A DNA stretch of 64,000 bases from Sinorhizobium mexicanum (GTDB lineage: Bacteria; Pseudomonadota; Alphaproteobacteria; Rhizobiales; Rhizobiaceae), in assembly GCF_013488225.1 (NCBI RefSeq), contig NZ_CP041238.1, positions 1,265,501 to 1,329,500 of the forward strand, given 5' to 3'. A model generated the notes under the pieces. It saw only the letters and a program-made list of their open reading frames with translations, ran no database searches and was not told the origin of the DNA. A program made the translations under genes and the position numbers. Below, in pieces: positions 10,820 to 20,496 of the stretch (its first letter is position 1; each line of letters starts with the position of its first letter).

Positions 10820-11518
10820 ATGAGCTTGGTTAACACGGTGCGAAACACGCTCGTTCCGGTGCACAAGGAAGGCTACCGCTTCATCGCGATTTTCTTCGTT
10901 GTGTCGCTGGTGCTTGGCTTACTGTGGGAACCGCTGATGTGGGTCGGCTTCCTGTTGACCGCCTGGTGCGCCTATTTCTTCCGCGACCCCGAGCGCATGA
11001 CGCCGATCGACGACGATCTCGTGATCAGCCCGGCCGACGGCCGCGTCTCCTCGATTGCGGTGGTGACCCCGCCGGATGAATTGGGCCTGGGTTCGACGCC
11101 CATGCTGCGCATCTCGGTTTTCATGAACGTCTTCAATTGCCATGTGAATCGCGCGCCGATGATCGGGAGCGTGCGCCGCATCGCCTATCGGGCCGGCAGA
11201 TTCGTGAATGCCGAGCTCGACAAGGCCAGCCACGAGAACGAGCGCAACGGCCTCGTCATCGAGACGAAGCACGGCGAAATCGGCGTGGTCCAGATTGCCG
11301 GCCTGGTCGCGCGACGCATTCTGTGCTGGACCGCACAAAACGCGTCGCTCGAAGCGGGCGAACGCTTCGGGCTCATACGGTTCGGCTCCCGGCTTGATGT
11401 GTTTCTGCCGGAAGGTGCCGAGCCGCGCGTCAGCGTGGGCCAGACGGCCGTCGCCGGCGAAACGGTGCTCGCTGAATTCGGCTCCGCGAAGGGGCCGGTG
11501 ATCAGCCGCCGCGCATAA
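10820..11518 (+). CDS. psd: Phosphatidylserine decarboxylase proenzyme
   Basis: A 232-residue short-form (archaeal/rhizobial type) Psd that decarboxylates phosphatidylserine to phosphatidylethanolamine at the inner membrane. There are two N-terminal hydrophobic helices, then the conserved FRDPER and SPADGRV stretches and the self-cleavage site FGS, where Gly189-Ser190 would yield the pyruvoyl group. The ATG at 10820, after GGAGTAGAG, is the best start; an upstream in-frame ATG would run through the RIME repeat. Only nine bases separate it from pssA, so the two consecutive steps of the pathway are encoded together. Confidence 0.93.
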   Translation: MSLVNTVRNTLVPVHKEGYRFIAIFFVVSLVLGLLWEPLMWVGFLLTAWCAYFFRDPERMTPIDDDLVISPADGRVSSIAVVTPPDELGLGSTPMLRISVFMNVFNCHVNRAPMIGSVRRIAYRAGRFVNAELDKASHENERNGLVIETKHGEIGVVQIAGLVARRILCWTAQNASLEAGERFGLIRFGSRLDVFLPEGAEPRVSVGQTAVAGETVLAEFGSAKGPVISRRA

Positions 11519-11527
11519 GGAGCTGTC

Positions 11528-12397
11528 ATGGAAGAGCCCCAACAGGAAAAGCCGACGGAAGCCGTGCAACCGTCCGCGGAGGTGGACGGATCGAACGACA
11601 AGGCGCGAGGACCTCGCCTGCGCGAAATTCCGCTACGTTTGATGATCCCCAACATGATCACCGTGCTGGCGATCTGCGCCGGTCTGTCCGGCATCCGGCT
11701 CGCCTTCGAGAACCGCGTCGAACTTGCCGTCGCCATGGTCCTTTTCGCAGCGTTCCTCGACGGTATCGACGGACGGGTCGCGCGCCTGCTCAAGGCGACG
11801 TCGAGCTTCGGCGGCCAGATGGATTCACTCGCGGACATCATCAATTTCGGCGTCGCTCCAGCACTGGTTCTTTATGTCTTCGTGCTTGACCAGGCGCGGT
11901 CGATCGGCTGGATCGCCGCATTGATCTATGCGATTGCCACCGGATTGCGGCTGGCGCGCTTCAACGTCATGGCCGAGCGCCAGGTCAAGGCATCCTGGCA
12001 GTCGGAATATTTCGTCGGCGTTCCGGCACCTGCCGGCGCCATGCTGGTGCTGCTGCCGGTCTATCTCGGTCTGCTCGGCCTGGCGCCGGAGCGGTGGTTC
12101 GCGCTCATCGCTTCGGCCTATACGGTGCTGATTGCCTTCCTGCTGGTCAGCCGCCTGCCGGTCTGGTCCGGCAAGTCGGAAAACCGCGTGCGCCGCGATC
12201 TCGTCCTGCCGGCCATTCTCGTCGTCGTCTTCTATGTCGCGACGCTGATGACCTACACGTGGGAAACGATGGTGGTGACGGCGCTCGCCTATCTGATCAG
12301 CCTGCCGTTCGGCGCCCGTTCCTGGCAGCGCAAATATGGCGACTGGCCGGCACACCCGGCGCAGGGAGGCGATGGGCTGCCCGGCGACAACGATTAA
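11528..12397 (+). CDS. pssA: CDP-diacylglycerol-serine O-phosphatidyltransferase
   Basis: A 289-residue membrane enzyme that makes phosphatidylserine from CDP-diacylglycerol and serine. The CDP-alcohol phosphatidyltransferase signature is complete: DG..AR, eight residues, G...D...D, starting at DGRVARLL and ending MDSLAD. About eight hydrophobic helices follow a polar N-terminal stretch of roughly 40 residues. It starts at the ATG at 11528, after AAGGAGCTGTC. This is the type II, membrane-bound enzyme expected of alphaproteobacteria. It is followed by a strong terminator. Confidence 0.93.
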   Translation: MEEPQQEKPTEAVQPSAEVDGSNDKARGPRLREIPLRLMIPNMITVLAICAGLSGIRLAFENRVELAVAMVLFAAFLDGIDGRVARLLKATSSFGGQMDSLADIINFGVAPALVLYVFVLDQARSIGWIAALIYAIATGLRLARFNVMAERQVKASWQSEYFVGVPAPAGAMLVLLPVYLGLLGLAPERWFALIASAYTVLIAFLLVSRLPVWSGKSENRVRRDLVLPAILVVVFYVATLMTYTWETMVVTALAYLISLPFGARSWQRKYGDWPAHPAQGGDGLPGDND

Positions 12398-12421
12398 CGG
12401 GCAGGTCTCATGACGAAATAG

Positions 12422-12460
12422 GAAAGCCACCTTGGGTTACCGCGGTGGCTTTCTTTTTTT
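12422..12460. terminator. Rho-independent terminator, probably bidirectional
   Basis: A perfect 10-bp stem, GAAAGCCACC (12422-12431) and GGTGGCTTTC (12444-12453), is followed by seven T on the plus strand. It lies between convergent pssA and the SDR gene. Upstream A/T content could serve the minus strand too. Confidence 0.9.
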
Positions 12461-12476
12461 GAGGTCGGTTGCCGAA

Positions 12477-13217
12477 TTATTCGGGCATCCGATAGTCGAC
12501 GATCTTGTTTTCGCGAACGACGAACAGCTTGCCGGTCTCCGTCTGTTCCGGACCGACGAGCGGCATCAGTGCGGCCGCGACCTCGGATGGATGCGGCACG
12601 GTCGCCGGATCTTCGCCGGGCATCGCCTGGGCCCGCATTGCTGTGCGGGTCGGCCCCGGATCGACGCTGAGGATGCGGAGCGGCAGCCGCTGGGTTTCGT
12701 GCGCCCAGGTCCGAGCCAGTGCCTCGACAGCCGCCTTGGACGCGGAGTAGGGGCCCCAGAAGGGTTTGCACTTGTGCGCAGCGCCCGATGAGAGGATAAG
12801 CGCGCGGCCCGCGTCGGACTTGACGAGCAGCGGCTCGACGGACCGGATCAGCCGCCAGGTCGCGGTGACGTTGATGGTCATCACCTTCTCGAAAACCTTC
12901 GCCTCGACATGGCCGATCGGCGAAATCGTGCCGAGCACGCCGGCATTGGCAACGAGGATATCGAGCTTGCCCCAACGCTCGTGGATCGCTCCTCCGAGCT
13001 TGTCGATCGCTGCCATATCCGCGAGATCGAAGGGGACGAGCGTGGCAGATCCGCCGAGCGCCTTGATGGCATCGTCCAGTTCTTCGAGGCCGCCGACCGT
13101 GCGCGCGCAGGCGATGACGTGCGCGCCAGCCTTGGCAAGTTCGAGGGCAGTGAAATAGCCGATGCCGCGCGATGCGCCGGTTACGACGGCGACCCGGTCT
13201 TTCAGATTGGGCGTCAT
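12477..13217 (-). CDS. Short-chain dehydrogenase/reductase
   Basis: A 246-residue classical SDR. The nucleotide-binding motif TGASRGIG is near residue 14, an NAG motif lies in LVANAGVLG, and the catalytic YSASK follows a serine-containing SSGAAHK. It should be a cytoplasmic NAD(P)(H) oxidoreductase of unknown substrate. The start at 13217 is 11 bases after the purF stop, so it is probably the last gene of the radA-cvpA-purF transcript. That position is conserved-looking but does not by itself imply a purine role. Confidence 0.87.
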   Translation of the reverse strand: MTPNLKDRVAVVTGASRGIGYFTALELAKAGAHVIACARTVGGLEELDDAIKALGGSATLVPFDLADMAAIDKLGGAIHERWGKLDILVANAGVLGTISPIGHVEAKVFEKVMTINVTATWRLIRSVEPLLVKSDAGRALILSSGAAHKCKPFWGPYSASKAAVEALARTWAHETQRLPLRILSVDPGPTRTAMRAQAMPGEDPATVPHPSEVAAALMPLVGPEQTETGKLFVVRENKIVDYRMPE

Positions 13218-13228
13218 TTGATTGTCTT

Positions 13229-14722
13229 TTATCCGTTGCTGGCGAGAACCGAGAGTTTGCGGACGTTGCTTGCGCCTTCCTGGTCGAGCAAGCGCGTCGG
13301 GTAGTCACCGGTGAAATAATGATCGGTGAATTGCGGAGCTTGCGGGTCGCGCGACGTGCCCCCGACAGCCTGGTAGAGCCCGTCGATCGACAGGAACTCG
13401 AGCGAGTCGGCACCGATGAAGCGGCACATGGACTCGAGATCTGGATGCTGGTTTGCGAGCAGCTTGTCGCGGTCCGGCGTATCGATCCCGTAGAAATCCG
13501 GATGGAAGATCATCGGGCTTGCCACGCGGATGTGCACTTCGCGTGCACCGGCATCGCGGATCATTTGCACGATCTTGACCGACGTCGTCCCGCGCACGAT
13601 CGAATCGTCCACGAGTACCACCCGCTTGTCCTTGATCATGGCACGGTTGGCCGAATGCTTCAGCTTGACGCCGAACGCGCGGATCTGCTGCGTCGGCTCG
13701 ATGAAGGTCCGTCCGACATAGTGGTTGCGGATGATGCCGTATTCGAAGGGAATGCCGCTCTGCTGTGCATAGCCGAGCGCGGCCGGAGTGCCTCCGTCGG
13801 GCACAGGAACGACCACATCCGCCTCGACGGGCGATTCCTTGGCGAGATTGACGCCCATGTTCTTGCGGGCCACATAGACGCTGCGGCCGCCGACGACCGA
13901 ATCCGGGCGAGCGAAGTAGACATATTCGAAGAGGCAGAGCCGTTCCGGCTGCGGTGCTTCCGGCTTGCGCGCGTCGATCGAGATCGAGCCGTCCGGCTGG
14001 ATCTCGCAAATGACCACTTCGCCGTTCTCGACATCGCGGATGTACTTGGCGCCGATGATGTCGAGTGCACAGGTTTCCGAACAGAAGATCGGCTTGCCGT
14101 CGAGCTCGCCCATGACGAGGGGGCGGATACCGATCGGGTCGCGTGCGGCGATCAGCTTGGTGCGCGTCATCGCCAGCATCGAATAGCCGCCTTCCATCTG
14201 GCGGATGGCGTCGATGAAGCGGTCGGAGGAGGAGGTCTGCTTGGAGCGGGCGATGAGGTGAAGGACGACTTCGGTGTCCGAGGTCGACTGACATATCGCG
14301 CCGTCGGCAATCAACTGGCGGCGCAGCGTCAGTCCGTTGGTGAAGTTGCCGTTATGGGCGATGGCGATGCCGCCGACTTCGAGCTCGGCAAAGAGTGGCT
14401 GGACGTTGCGCAGCGCTACTTCGCCGGTCGTCGAGTAGCGCGTATGCCCGATCGAGATAAAGCCTGGCAGCTTGGCGAGCGTTGCGGGGTCGGTATAGTG
14501 GTCTCCGACGAGACCCATGCGCTTTTCGGTGTAGAACTGCTTGCCGTCGAAGGTGACGATACCGGCCGCTTCCTGGCCGCGATGCTGGAGCGCGTGCAAT
14601 CCAAGTGCCGTCAGGGTGGCTGCATCCGGGTGTCCCAGAATGCCGAAGACTCCGCATTCCTCGTGCAGAGTGTCGCCATCAAGTTCGTCGTGGATTTCAC
14701 TGGATCTGAGATCGGTCATCAC
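13229..14722 (-). CDS. purF: Amidophosphoribosyltransferase
   Basis: A 497-residue enzyme of the first committed purine step (PRPP plus glutamine to phosphoribosylamine). Class II glutamine amidotransferase chemistry is shown by Cys23 in EECGVFG, which becomes N-terminal after propeptide removal. The GHTRYSTTG segment binds glutamine. The PRPP loop VVLVDDSIVRGTTS marks the C-terminal phosphoribosyltransferase domain. Length and domain order are normal. It is preceded by cvpA, as in many proteobacteria, though a hairpin lies in the 145-base gap. Confidence 0.96.
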   Translation of the reverse strand: MMTDLRSSEIHDELDGDTLHEECGVFGILGHPDAATLTALGLHALQHRGQEAAGIVTFDGKQFYTEKRMGLVGDHYTDPATLAKLPGFISIGHTRYSTTGEVALRNVQPLFAELEVGGIAIAHNGNFTNGLTLRRQLIADGAICQSTSDTEVVLHLIARSKQTSSSDRFIDAIRQMEGGYSMLAMTRTKLIAARDPIGIRPLVMGELDGKPIFCSETCALDIIGAKYIRDVENGEVVICEIQPDGSISIDARKPEAPQPERLCLFEYVYFARPDSVVGGRSVYVARKNMGVNLAKESPVEADVVVPVPDGGTPAALGYAQQSGIPFEYGIIRNHYVGRTFIEPTQQIRAFGVKLKHSANRAMIKDKRVVLVDDSIVRGTTSVKIVQMIRDAGAREVHIRVASPMIFHPDFYGIDTPDRDKLLANQHPDLESMCRFIGADSLEFLSIDGLYQAVGGTSRDPQAPQFTDHYFTGDYPTRLLDQEGASNVRKLSVLASNG

Positions 14723-14822
14723 AAGTTCGCCTTTTGCTCCATGCCGGTGCGCATATCGTGATCAGGCTGCCCGTCTTCAAGCGATCTTAGCCGAAAACAG
14801 CAGCAAGCGTTATTCCAAATGG

Positions 14823-14847
14823 ACAAAGCCCGCGCAGCGGGCCTTGT
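14823..14847 (-). terminator. Hairpin between cvpA and purF
   Basis: An 11-bp stem with one mismatch (ACAAAGCCCGC and GCGGGCCTTGT, loop GCA) lies directly downstream of cvpA on the minus strand. No long T-run follows, so it could attenuate rather than end transcription into purF. Confidence 0.5.
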
Positions 14848-14867
14848 CGCAAACTGATGTTCCTGTC

Positions 14868-15464
14868 TCAGCCGTTTGTCGGCGCGTCCTGCACGGGGGC
14901 CTGTTCGTTGCCAGCCGGAGGAGTTTCAGGTTCGCCTTCGCCGGTGTTGTCCTTACCGCGTAGGCGGTCGAGGATGGTGGCGTCCGCCTCTTCCGGCAAG
15001 AGTGCAATCAGCTTGTTGCCGAGATTGTCGAGCAGCGGCTTCGATTTCGCCTGGGTAACCCAGATCGGCTGCTGTTGCGGGGCCACCAGCCAGTTGAAGA
15101 ACAGCATGGCGACGACGACAAGCAGGATGCCGCGGGCGGCGCCGAACAGGAAGCCAAGGGTCCGGTCGAGCGCACCGATGCGGCTGTCGATGATGAAATC
15201 GGCGATCCGCATCGTGATGATGGAAATGACGATCAACGCCACCAGGAAGACCACGGCGGCCGAGCCGATCATCGCGACCGTGTCGCTGCTGGTATATTGC
15301 GAGGCGTAGGGCACCAGGTAGCGATAGAGGAAATATGCGGCCACCGCCGCGCCGACCCAGCTCGCGACCGACAGAACCTCGCGCGAGAACCCGCGGACCA
15401 TGGCGAGGATGGCCGAAAACAGCGCGACGCCGAGAACGATAGCATCGAGAATTGTAATGGGCAT
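14868..15464 (-). CDS. cvpA: CvpA family membrane protein
   Basis: A 198-residue inner-membrane protein with four hydrophobic helices (about residues 2-25, 30-50, 60-85 and 95-125) and a polar, Pro/Glu-rich tail. The order and the MPITILDAIVLGVALFSAIL start match the CvpA (colicin V production) family, which is linked to envelope homeostasis and colicin export in enterics. The ATG at 15464 is chosen over a longer in-frame form because the extra N-terminal residues are non-conserved and polar. It sits between radA and purF, its usual rhizobial context. Confidence 0.88.
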   Translation of the reverse strand: MPITILDAIVLGVALFSAILAMVRGFSREVLSVASWVGAAVAAYFLYRYLVPYASQYTSSDTVAMIGSAAVVFLVALIVISIITMRIADFIIDSRIGALDRTLGFLFGAARGILLVVVAMLFFNWLVAPQQQPIWVTQAKSKPLLDNLGNKLIALLPEEADATILDRLRGKDNTGEGEPETPPAGNEQAPVQDAPTNG

Positions 15465-15608
15465 GTTGTCCTTACTCCGACCCCGTCTTGATCCGGGCCA
15501 CACCAAGCTTATCCGCCGTCGGTCCTGTCTGCACGCATTCAGAACGTCTTTCCACGACCAATTGTCAAGGCGCACTTCTGCGGATGCTCTTGCCGATCCC
15601 GGCCGAGG

Positions 15609-17015
15609 TCATTCGTCTTCGCCTTCCGTCTGCCGCAGGGCGCTTCGCGATCCGGCGATACGCGCCACGAGATCCGGCAGGCTTTCCATTTCGCTCCATC
15701 GGCCGTTGCCGTTCTTCGGCAGCTCGGTCGACGCAGACGGTAATACGGCCTGGGAGAAACCGAGCTTCTCGGCTTCCTTGAGACGTTGGGCGGTATGCGC
15801 AACCGGCCGGATAGCCCCCGACAAGCTGACTTCGCCGAAATAGACGCAATCGGCCGGAAGGGCAAGCCCGGCAAGCGATGAAACCAGCGCGGAAGCGACC
15901 GCAAGGTCGGCGGCGGGCTCGGATATGCGATAACCACCGGCAATATTGAGATAAACGTCGTGCTGGCCGAGGCGAACGCCGCAATGGGCTTCAAGCACGG
16001 CGAGGATCATCGAAAGCCGCGCGGAATCCCAGCCGACGACTGCACGGCGGGGCGTTCCGAGCGAGGTCGGAGCGACCAGCGCCTGCACTTCCACGAGCAC
16101 CGGCCGGGTTCCCTCCATACCGGCGAAGACGGCTGCCCCCGGTGACTTCTCGTTGCGTTCCCCGAGAAACAGTTCTGATGGATTGGCGACTTCGCGCAGG
16201 CCCCTGTCCGACATCTCGAATACGCCGATCTCGTCGGTCGGACCGAAGCGGTTCTTGACGGTCCTGAGGATGCGGTAGTGGTGCCCGCGATCGCCCTCGA
16301 AATAGAGGACGGCATCGACCATGTGCTCGACGACGCGCGGGCCAGCGATCTGGCCTTCCTTCGTCACATGGCCGACGAGCACGACCGCCGTGCCGGTCTG
16401 CTTGGCGAAGCGAATCATCGCCTGGACCCCGGTTCGTACCTGGGTCACGGTCCCGGGAGCAGAATCGACGATGTCGCTCCACAGCGTCTGGATCGAATCG
16501 ATGATGACGAGGTCGGGGCGCTTGCCGTCGGCAAGCGTCGCCAGGATGTCTTCGACATTGGTTTCGGCGGCAAGAAGCACGTCGCTGTCGGCGGCCCCGA
16601 GCCGCTGGGCGCGCAAACGCACCTGGGCGACGGCTTCCTCGCCCGAGACATAAATGACGCGATGCTTGCGGCGGGAAAGCGCCGCCGCTGCCTGCATCAG
16701 CACGGTTGACTTGCCGATGCCGGGATCGCCACCGACGAGCAAGGCCGAGCCGCGCACGAAGCCGCCGCCGGTGACGCGGTCGAGTTCGGATATCCCCGTC
16801 TGGATACGCGGGGCGTCCTCGATCTCGCCGGAAAGCGTGGTGAGTGCGACCGGCCGGCCCTTCTTCGGCGCGCGGGATGGACCGCCGCCGATGCCCGCAG
16901 TCGGATCCTCCTCGATGATCGTGTTCCATTCGCCGCAGCCATCGCACTTGCCCGCCCAGCGGGAATGGACGGTGCCGCAATTTTGGCAGATGAACTGGGT
17001 GCGGGCTTTCGCCAT
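15609..17015 (-). CDS. radA: DNA repair protein RadA (Sms)
   Basis: A 468-residue cytoplasmic helicase-like ATPase of recombination intermediates. An N-terminal four-Cys zinc finger (CQNCG and CDGCGEWN) is followed by a RecA-like core with Walker A GGDPGIGKST. The RadA-specific KNRFG motif sits in KNRFGPTDEIG, and a Lon-like C-terminal domain follows. Length and order are standard. It leads the minus-strand group radA-cvpA-purF. Confidence 0.95.
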   Translation of the reverse strand: MAKARTQFICQNCGTVHSRWAGKCDGCGEWNTIIEEDPTAGIGGGPSRAPKKGRPVALTTLSGEIEDAPRIQTGISELDRVTGGGFVRGSALLVGGDPGIGKSTVLMQAAAALSRRKHRVIYVSGEEAVAQVRLRAQRLGAADSDVLLAAETNVEDILATLADGKRPDLVIIDSIQTLWSDIVDSAPGTVTQVRTGVQAMIRFAKQTGTAVVLVGHVTKEGQIAGPRVVEHMVDAVLYFEGDRGHHYRILRTVKNRFGPTDEIGVFEMSDRGLREVANPSELFLGERNEKSPGAAVFAGMEGTRPVLVEVQALVAPTSLGTPRRAVVGWDSARLSMILAVLEAHCGVRLGQHDVYLNIAGGYRISEPAADLAVASALVSSLAGLALPADCVYFGEVSLSGAIRPVAHTAQRLKEAEKLGFSQAVLPSASTELPKNGNGRWSEMESLPDLVARIAGSRSALRQTEGEDE

Positions 17016-17161
17016 CGGGACTAGCTTTCGGGTATGCGGGAGGCTGCGCGAATACGGCCGCGAATACGAGAATCACCGCCACTGTTCACATAATGCCGCG
17101 AAATGCGGCCCGAAAGGGTGTTTTTCGGCGACTGTCCCCGGAAGCAGCGAGGTCTATTGGA

Positions 17162-17260
17162 CGTTTCCGTAAATCGTAGCGGACTTAAGGACAAAAACAT
17201 GCAGCAGTTCAAAGTGCTATGGCGTCCTTTGCGCGTCTGATAAAACGCGCGGCGCTGTAG
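17162..17260 (-). repeat. RIME-like intergenic repeat, copy 3
   Basis: Reverse orientation, with one end degraded. From 17162 it carries the degraded CGTAAATCG...CTTAAGG half-palindrome, GCAGCAGTTCAAAGTGC, and then a GC-rich palindrome ending CTGTAG at 17260. It ends three bases from the alr stop codon, so it forms the alr 3' end and could fold as a terminator-like hairpin. Confidence 0.75.
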
Positions 17261-17263
17261 CGT

Positions 17264-18403
17264 TCAAGCGCCTCCGATATAGCTGCGATGGTAGCGATGC
17301 CCGAGGCTCGTCAGCAACTCGTAACCGATCGTTCCGCCGGCGCGTGCGACGTCGTCTACCGCGACATTGCGGCCGAAGAGCTCGATATAATCGCCGGCGC
17401 GGACGGCCTTTTCCGGCAGGTCGGTGACGTCGAACAGGCTGAGGTCCATGGTGACCCGGCCGACATGCGGCACCTTCCGGCCATGCAGGAAACCATAGGC
17501 GCCCGAGGGCATCGCCTGTCGGAGCGTCACGCCGCCGCCGGAAACCGAACGGTGATATCCGTCGGCGTAGCCGATCGCGACCGTTGCGATGCGGGTGTCG
17601 CGGCTGAAGCGTGCCGATGCGCCGTAGCTCGCCGTGGCACCGGAGGGGACCGTGCGGACCTGGATGATGCGTGCTTCAGCGGTCACCACCGGCTTCATCG
17701 GATTGACTGCGCCGTCCACCGCCTCGCCCCCGTAAACCGCGATTCCGGGGCGTGTGAGGTCGAAATGGTAGTCCTTGCCGAGGAAGACGCCGCCGGAATT
17801 CGCAAGGCTCGCCGGGACGCCCTCGAAGGCGGCGGCCGCCGCGCGGAAGCGCTCGAGCTGATAGACGTTCATCGGGTGCTTCGGATCGTCGCCGCAGGCA
17901 AGATGACTCATGATCAGCACGGGCGAGAAGCTTGCCGGACGCGCGGGGTCGTTGGCGAGCGCGACGGCTTCCTCGACCGACAGTCCGAGCCGGTTCATGC
18001 CGGTGTCGACGTGAAGCACGCAAGGATGGTCGCCGCGCTCGGAAAGCGCCGCCATGAAAACGGCGAGTTGCTCCTCCGAGTTGATGATCGGCACGAGATC
18101 GTTATCGAAGAAAAGTTCCTCGTTGCCCGGCCACATGCCGGCCAGAATGTAGATGCGTCCATCCGGAACCAACGGGCGGAGTTCCGCCCCTTCTTCCGCG
18201 TTGGCGACGAAGAAGTCGCGTGCACCGGCTGCGTAAAGGGCAGGTGCGGCCTCCGCGATGCCGAGCCCATAGGCATCCGCCTTGAGAACGGCGGCCGCGC
18301 TTGCCGTGCCGGAACGTTCGTTCATCGCGCGCCAATTGTCGGCCAGCGCCGCGAGGTCGATGATGAGCCTGTTGGAGGCGGAGAGGAATTCTGGTTCGTG
18401 CAT
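17264..18403 (-). CDS. alr: Alanine racemase
   Basis: A 379-residue fold-type III PLP enzyme supplying D-alanine for peptidoglycan. Lys41 in AAVLKADAYGLG binds PLP, and the catalytic tyrosine lies in ASYGASARFSRDTRIATVAIGYADG. The ATG at 18403 starts a protein of normal length; an in-frame extension to 18751 would overlap the AraC gene. It lies downstream of dnaB in the same orientation, as in many proteobacteria, but here an AraC-azlCD cassette separates them. Confidence 0.94.
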   Translation of the reverse strand: MHEPEFLSASNRLIIDLAALADNWRAMNERSGTASAAAVLKADAYGLGIAEAAPALYAAGARDFFVANAEEGAELRPLVPDGRIYILAGMWPGNEELFFDNDLVPIINSEEQLAVFMAALSERGDHPCVLHVDTGMNRLGLSVEEAVALANDPARPASFSPVLIMSHLACGDDPKHPMNVYQLERFRAAAAAFEGVPASLANSGGVFLGKDYHFDLTRPGIAVYGGEAVDGAVNPMKPVVTAEARIIQVRTVPSGATASYGASARFSRDTRIATVAIGYADGYHRSVSGGGVTLRQAMPSGAYGFLHGRKVPHVGRVTMDLSLFDVTDLPEKAVRAGDYIELFGRNVAVDDVARAGGTIGYELLTSLGHRYHRSYIGGA

Positions 18404-18551
18404 ACCGGAAGCTCTGAGTGGACGACATTGCAGCAATACATCCTGACGGCGGAGGCCGCAAACAATCCGCTTTCGCCGGCAGTCCGTGCGCGGTGCGCAA
18501 CGAGCACTTTTGTGCAAGACGCGCAACGGGGATGTCGCTAATCTTTGCGTG

Positions 18552-19409
18552 ATGCAGACGATTTCGCAGGAACAGGCCATCGAGGCCATGCCTCTCAAGG
18601 GGACTGAGCAGACACGCTTCTGGCGTGATGCGCGGTTCAAGGGCATGGAATGCCTAAGCGCCACCTTCATCACCCACGAGTTCGCGCCCCATGCCCATGA
18701 CACGTTCAGCATCGGCGCAATCGAGGCGGGTTCGCAGATCAGCACGATCAAGGGCGAACGATCGCAGACCGGCCCCGGCGATCTCTATCTCATCAATCCC
18801 GACGAGATTCACGACGGGCATCCGGGGCTCGACGGTTACCGCTACCGGATGATCTATCCGTCCGTTGACCTGCTCGTCGATGTCCTCGAGGACGTCACCG
18901 GTCGCGCCTTCAGAGGAACACCCTGCTTCTCACGACTGCTGCTTCGTGATCCCGAACTTGCCGTTGCCTTTCATCGAGCCCACGGGGCTCTCGAGGGAAA
19001 GGCGGGCGCCCTGGAGGCGGATGAGGGAATGTTCAGCTTCCTCGCCAAGCTGTTCCAGCGCCACGGCACCGCGATCATCCTTCCCGTGGAAACGCGTGCG
19101 CCTTCGGCCGTACATCGCGCGAGGGACTATCTGATCGCCAATTATTCCCGCGACCTTGGGCTCGACGAGCTTGCTGAAGTGGCGGGGCTCAGCCGTGCGC
19201 ACCTGATCCGCGCATTCCGTAGGGAATTCCATATCACGCCGCACGCCTTCCTGACCGACAAGCGGGTGCGCGAGGCAAAGGCGTTGCTGCGGCAGGGTTG
19301 GTCTGCGATCGACACCGCCTACCATTGCGGCTTCGCCGACCAGGCGCACTTCAGCCGGCATTTCAAGGCAAGAACCGGTGTCACCCCCGGCGCCTTCCGG
19401 GCCGGCTGA
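18552..19409 (+). CDS. AraC-family transcriptional regulator
   Basis: A 285-residue regulator: an N-terminal cupin-like sensor (metal-type FAPHAHDTFSIG near residue 40) and a C-terminal double helix-turn-helix, LDELAEVAGLSRAHLIRAFR to FADQAHFSRHFK. The start at 18552 gives MQTISQEQ. A start at 18486 would overlap non-conserved sequence. It lies 74 bases before azlC-azlD on the same strand, so it probably controls that putative amino-acid exporter in response to a small ligand. It is divergent from alr. Confidence 0.88.
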   Translation: MQTISQEQAIEAMPLKGTEQTRFWRDARFKGMECLSATFITHEFAPHAHDTFSIGAIEAGSQISTIKGERSQTGPGDLYLINPDEIHDGHPGLDGYRYRMIYPSVDLLVDVLEDVTGRAFRGTPCFSRLLLRDPELAVAFHRAHGALEGKAGALEADEGMFSFLAKLFQRHGTAIILPVETRAPSAVHRARDYLIANYSRDLGLDELAEVAGLSRAHLIRAFRREFHITPHAFLTDKRVREAKALLRQGWSAIDTAYHCGFADQAHFSRHFKARTGVTPGAFRAG

Positions 19410-19483
19410 TCAATTTCGTTCAAGACGCGCCACCTTCTCCGCATCTATTGCATTGGTGCGATTGAAATGCGGGAGCGACGGGC

Positions 19484-20185
19484 GTGAACAAGAACGATGT
19501 TATTCGAGAATTTTCCGGGGGGCTCAGGACGATGGCGCCGCTCATTATCGCCGTTATGCCGATCGGCCTCGTCTTCGGTGCCGTTGCGGCAAGCAAGGGC
19601 CTGTCCAGCCTCGAGGTGACGCTGATGAGTGCCCTCGTCTTTGCCGGCGGCTCGCAGTTCGTCGCCATGGACATCTGGAGCCATCCCGCGTCCTGGGGAG
19701 CAGTCGGTTTCTCTGCGCTGCTCGTCAACATCCGGCACGTGCTGATGAGCGCCTCGATCGGCACCAAGATGCCCGCCTTCTCCGGTCCGGCGAAATACGC
19801 CGCGATGCTGCTGCTTGCCGATGAAATCTGGGCAATGGCCGAGACTCGCGCGGCACAGGCGCGTCTGTCCGCCGCCTGGTATGCCGGTCTTGCGGTGCCT
19901 TTTTACTTCGTCTGGGTTTTGACAAGCCTTGCGGGCTCGGTCGCCGGTGCTTTCCTCGGCGACCCGAAGGCAATCGGTCTCGACTTTGCCTTTCCCGCGG
20001 TCTTTGTCGTTCTGCTGATGGGATTTTGGAAAGGACGCCAGACCGGCGCCGTGCTTGCGGCAAGTGCCGCGGCGGCGGTGCTGACCCACCAATTGCTGCC
20101 CGGCGTCTGGTATATCGCCGCGGGTGCTGCCGCCGGCGTCATCGCGACGCTTGTCATCGATCAGCGCCGGGAGGCCTGTGCATGA
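19484..20185 (+). CDS. azlC: AzlC-family branched-chain amino acid exporter subunit
   Basis: A 233-residue inner-membrane protein with about six or seven hydrophobic helices. The GLRTMAPLIIAVMPIGLVFG start and the FAGGSQFVAMDIW segment are typical of AzlC, the large subunit of two-component exporters for branched-chain or related amino acids. It starts at the GTG at 19484 and overlaps azlD by four bases (ATGA). The upstream AraC regulator and this overlap indicate an AraC-azlC-azlD module. The substrate is inferred from the family only. Confidence 0.88.
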   Translation: MNKNDVIREFSGGLRTMAPLIIAVMPIGLVFGAVAASKGLSSLEVTLMSALVFAGGSQFVAMDIWSHPASWGAVGFSALLVNIRHVLMSASIGTKMPAFSGPAKYAAMLLLADEIWAMAETRAAQARLSAAWYAGLAVPFYFVWVLTSLAGSVAGAFLGDPKAIGLDFAFPAVFVVLLMGFWKGRQTGAVLAASAAAAVLTHQLLPGVWYIAAGAAAGVIATLVIDQRREACA

Positions 20186-20487
20186 CAGTCGATCCGAATG
20201 TTTTTCTCGCGATCCTGGCAATGGCCGCGGCGACGGTGCTGACACGCATCAGTGGCTTGCTGCTCATCCGCTTCGTGACGATCGGACCGCAACAGAAGCG
20301 GGCGCTCGAGGCCATACCGCCCGCGGTGCTGATGGCCGTCATCGCCCCGACGGCACTCGTCACTGGACCGGCGGAAACGCTTGCGGTGCTCGCAACCGCG
20401 CTCGCAGCGACGAGGCTGCCGCTTCTGGCGGCGGTGGCAACCGGTGTTATTGTCGTGGCTATCGCGAGAGCACTGATCGGGGCGTGA
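20182..20487 (+). CDS. azlD: AzlD-family exporter small subunit
   Basis: A 101-residue membrane protein with about four helices and the LTRISGLLLIR and RALEAIPPAVLMAVIAP stretches typical of AzlD. It begins at the ATG overlapping the azlC stop, so translation is coupled. AzlD partners AzlC in export of branched-chain amino acids or their analogues. It ends nine bases from the convergent dnaB stop. Confidence 0.87.
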   Translation: MTVDPNVFLAILAMAAATVLTRISGLLLIRFVTIGPQQKRALEAIPPAVLMAVIAPTALVTGPAETLAVLATALAATRLPLLAAVATGVIVVAIARALIGA

Positions 20488-20496
20488 GCCCAGTTG

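Noticed and set aside
17264..18751. Long form of alanine racemase starting at 18751
   Set aside because: It would overlap the first 200 bases of the AraC gene, and the added residues are not racemase-like.
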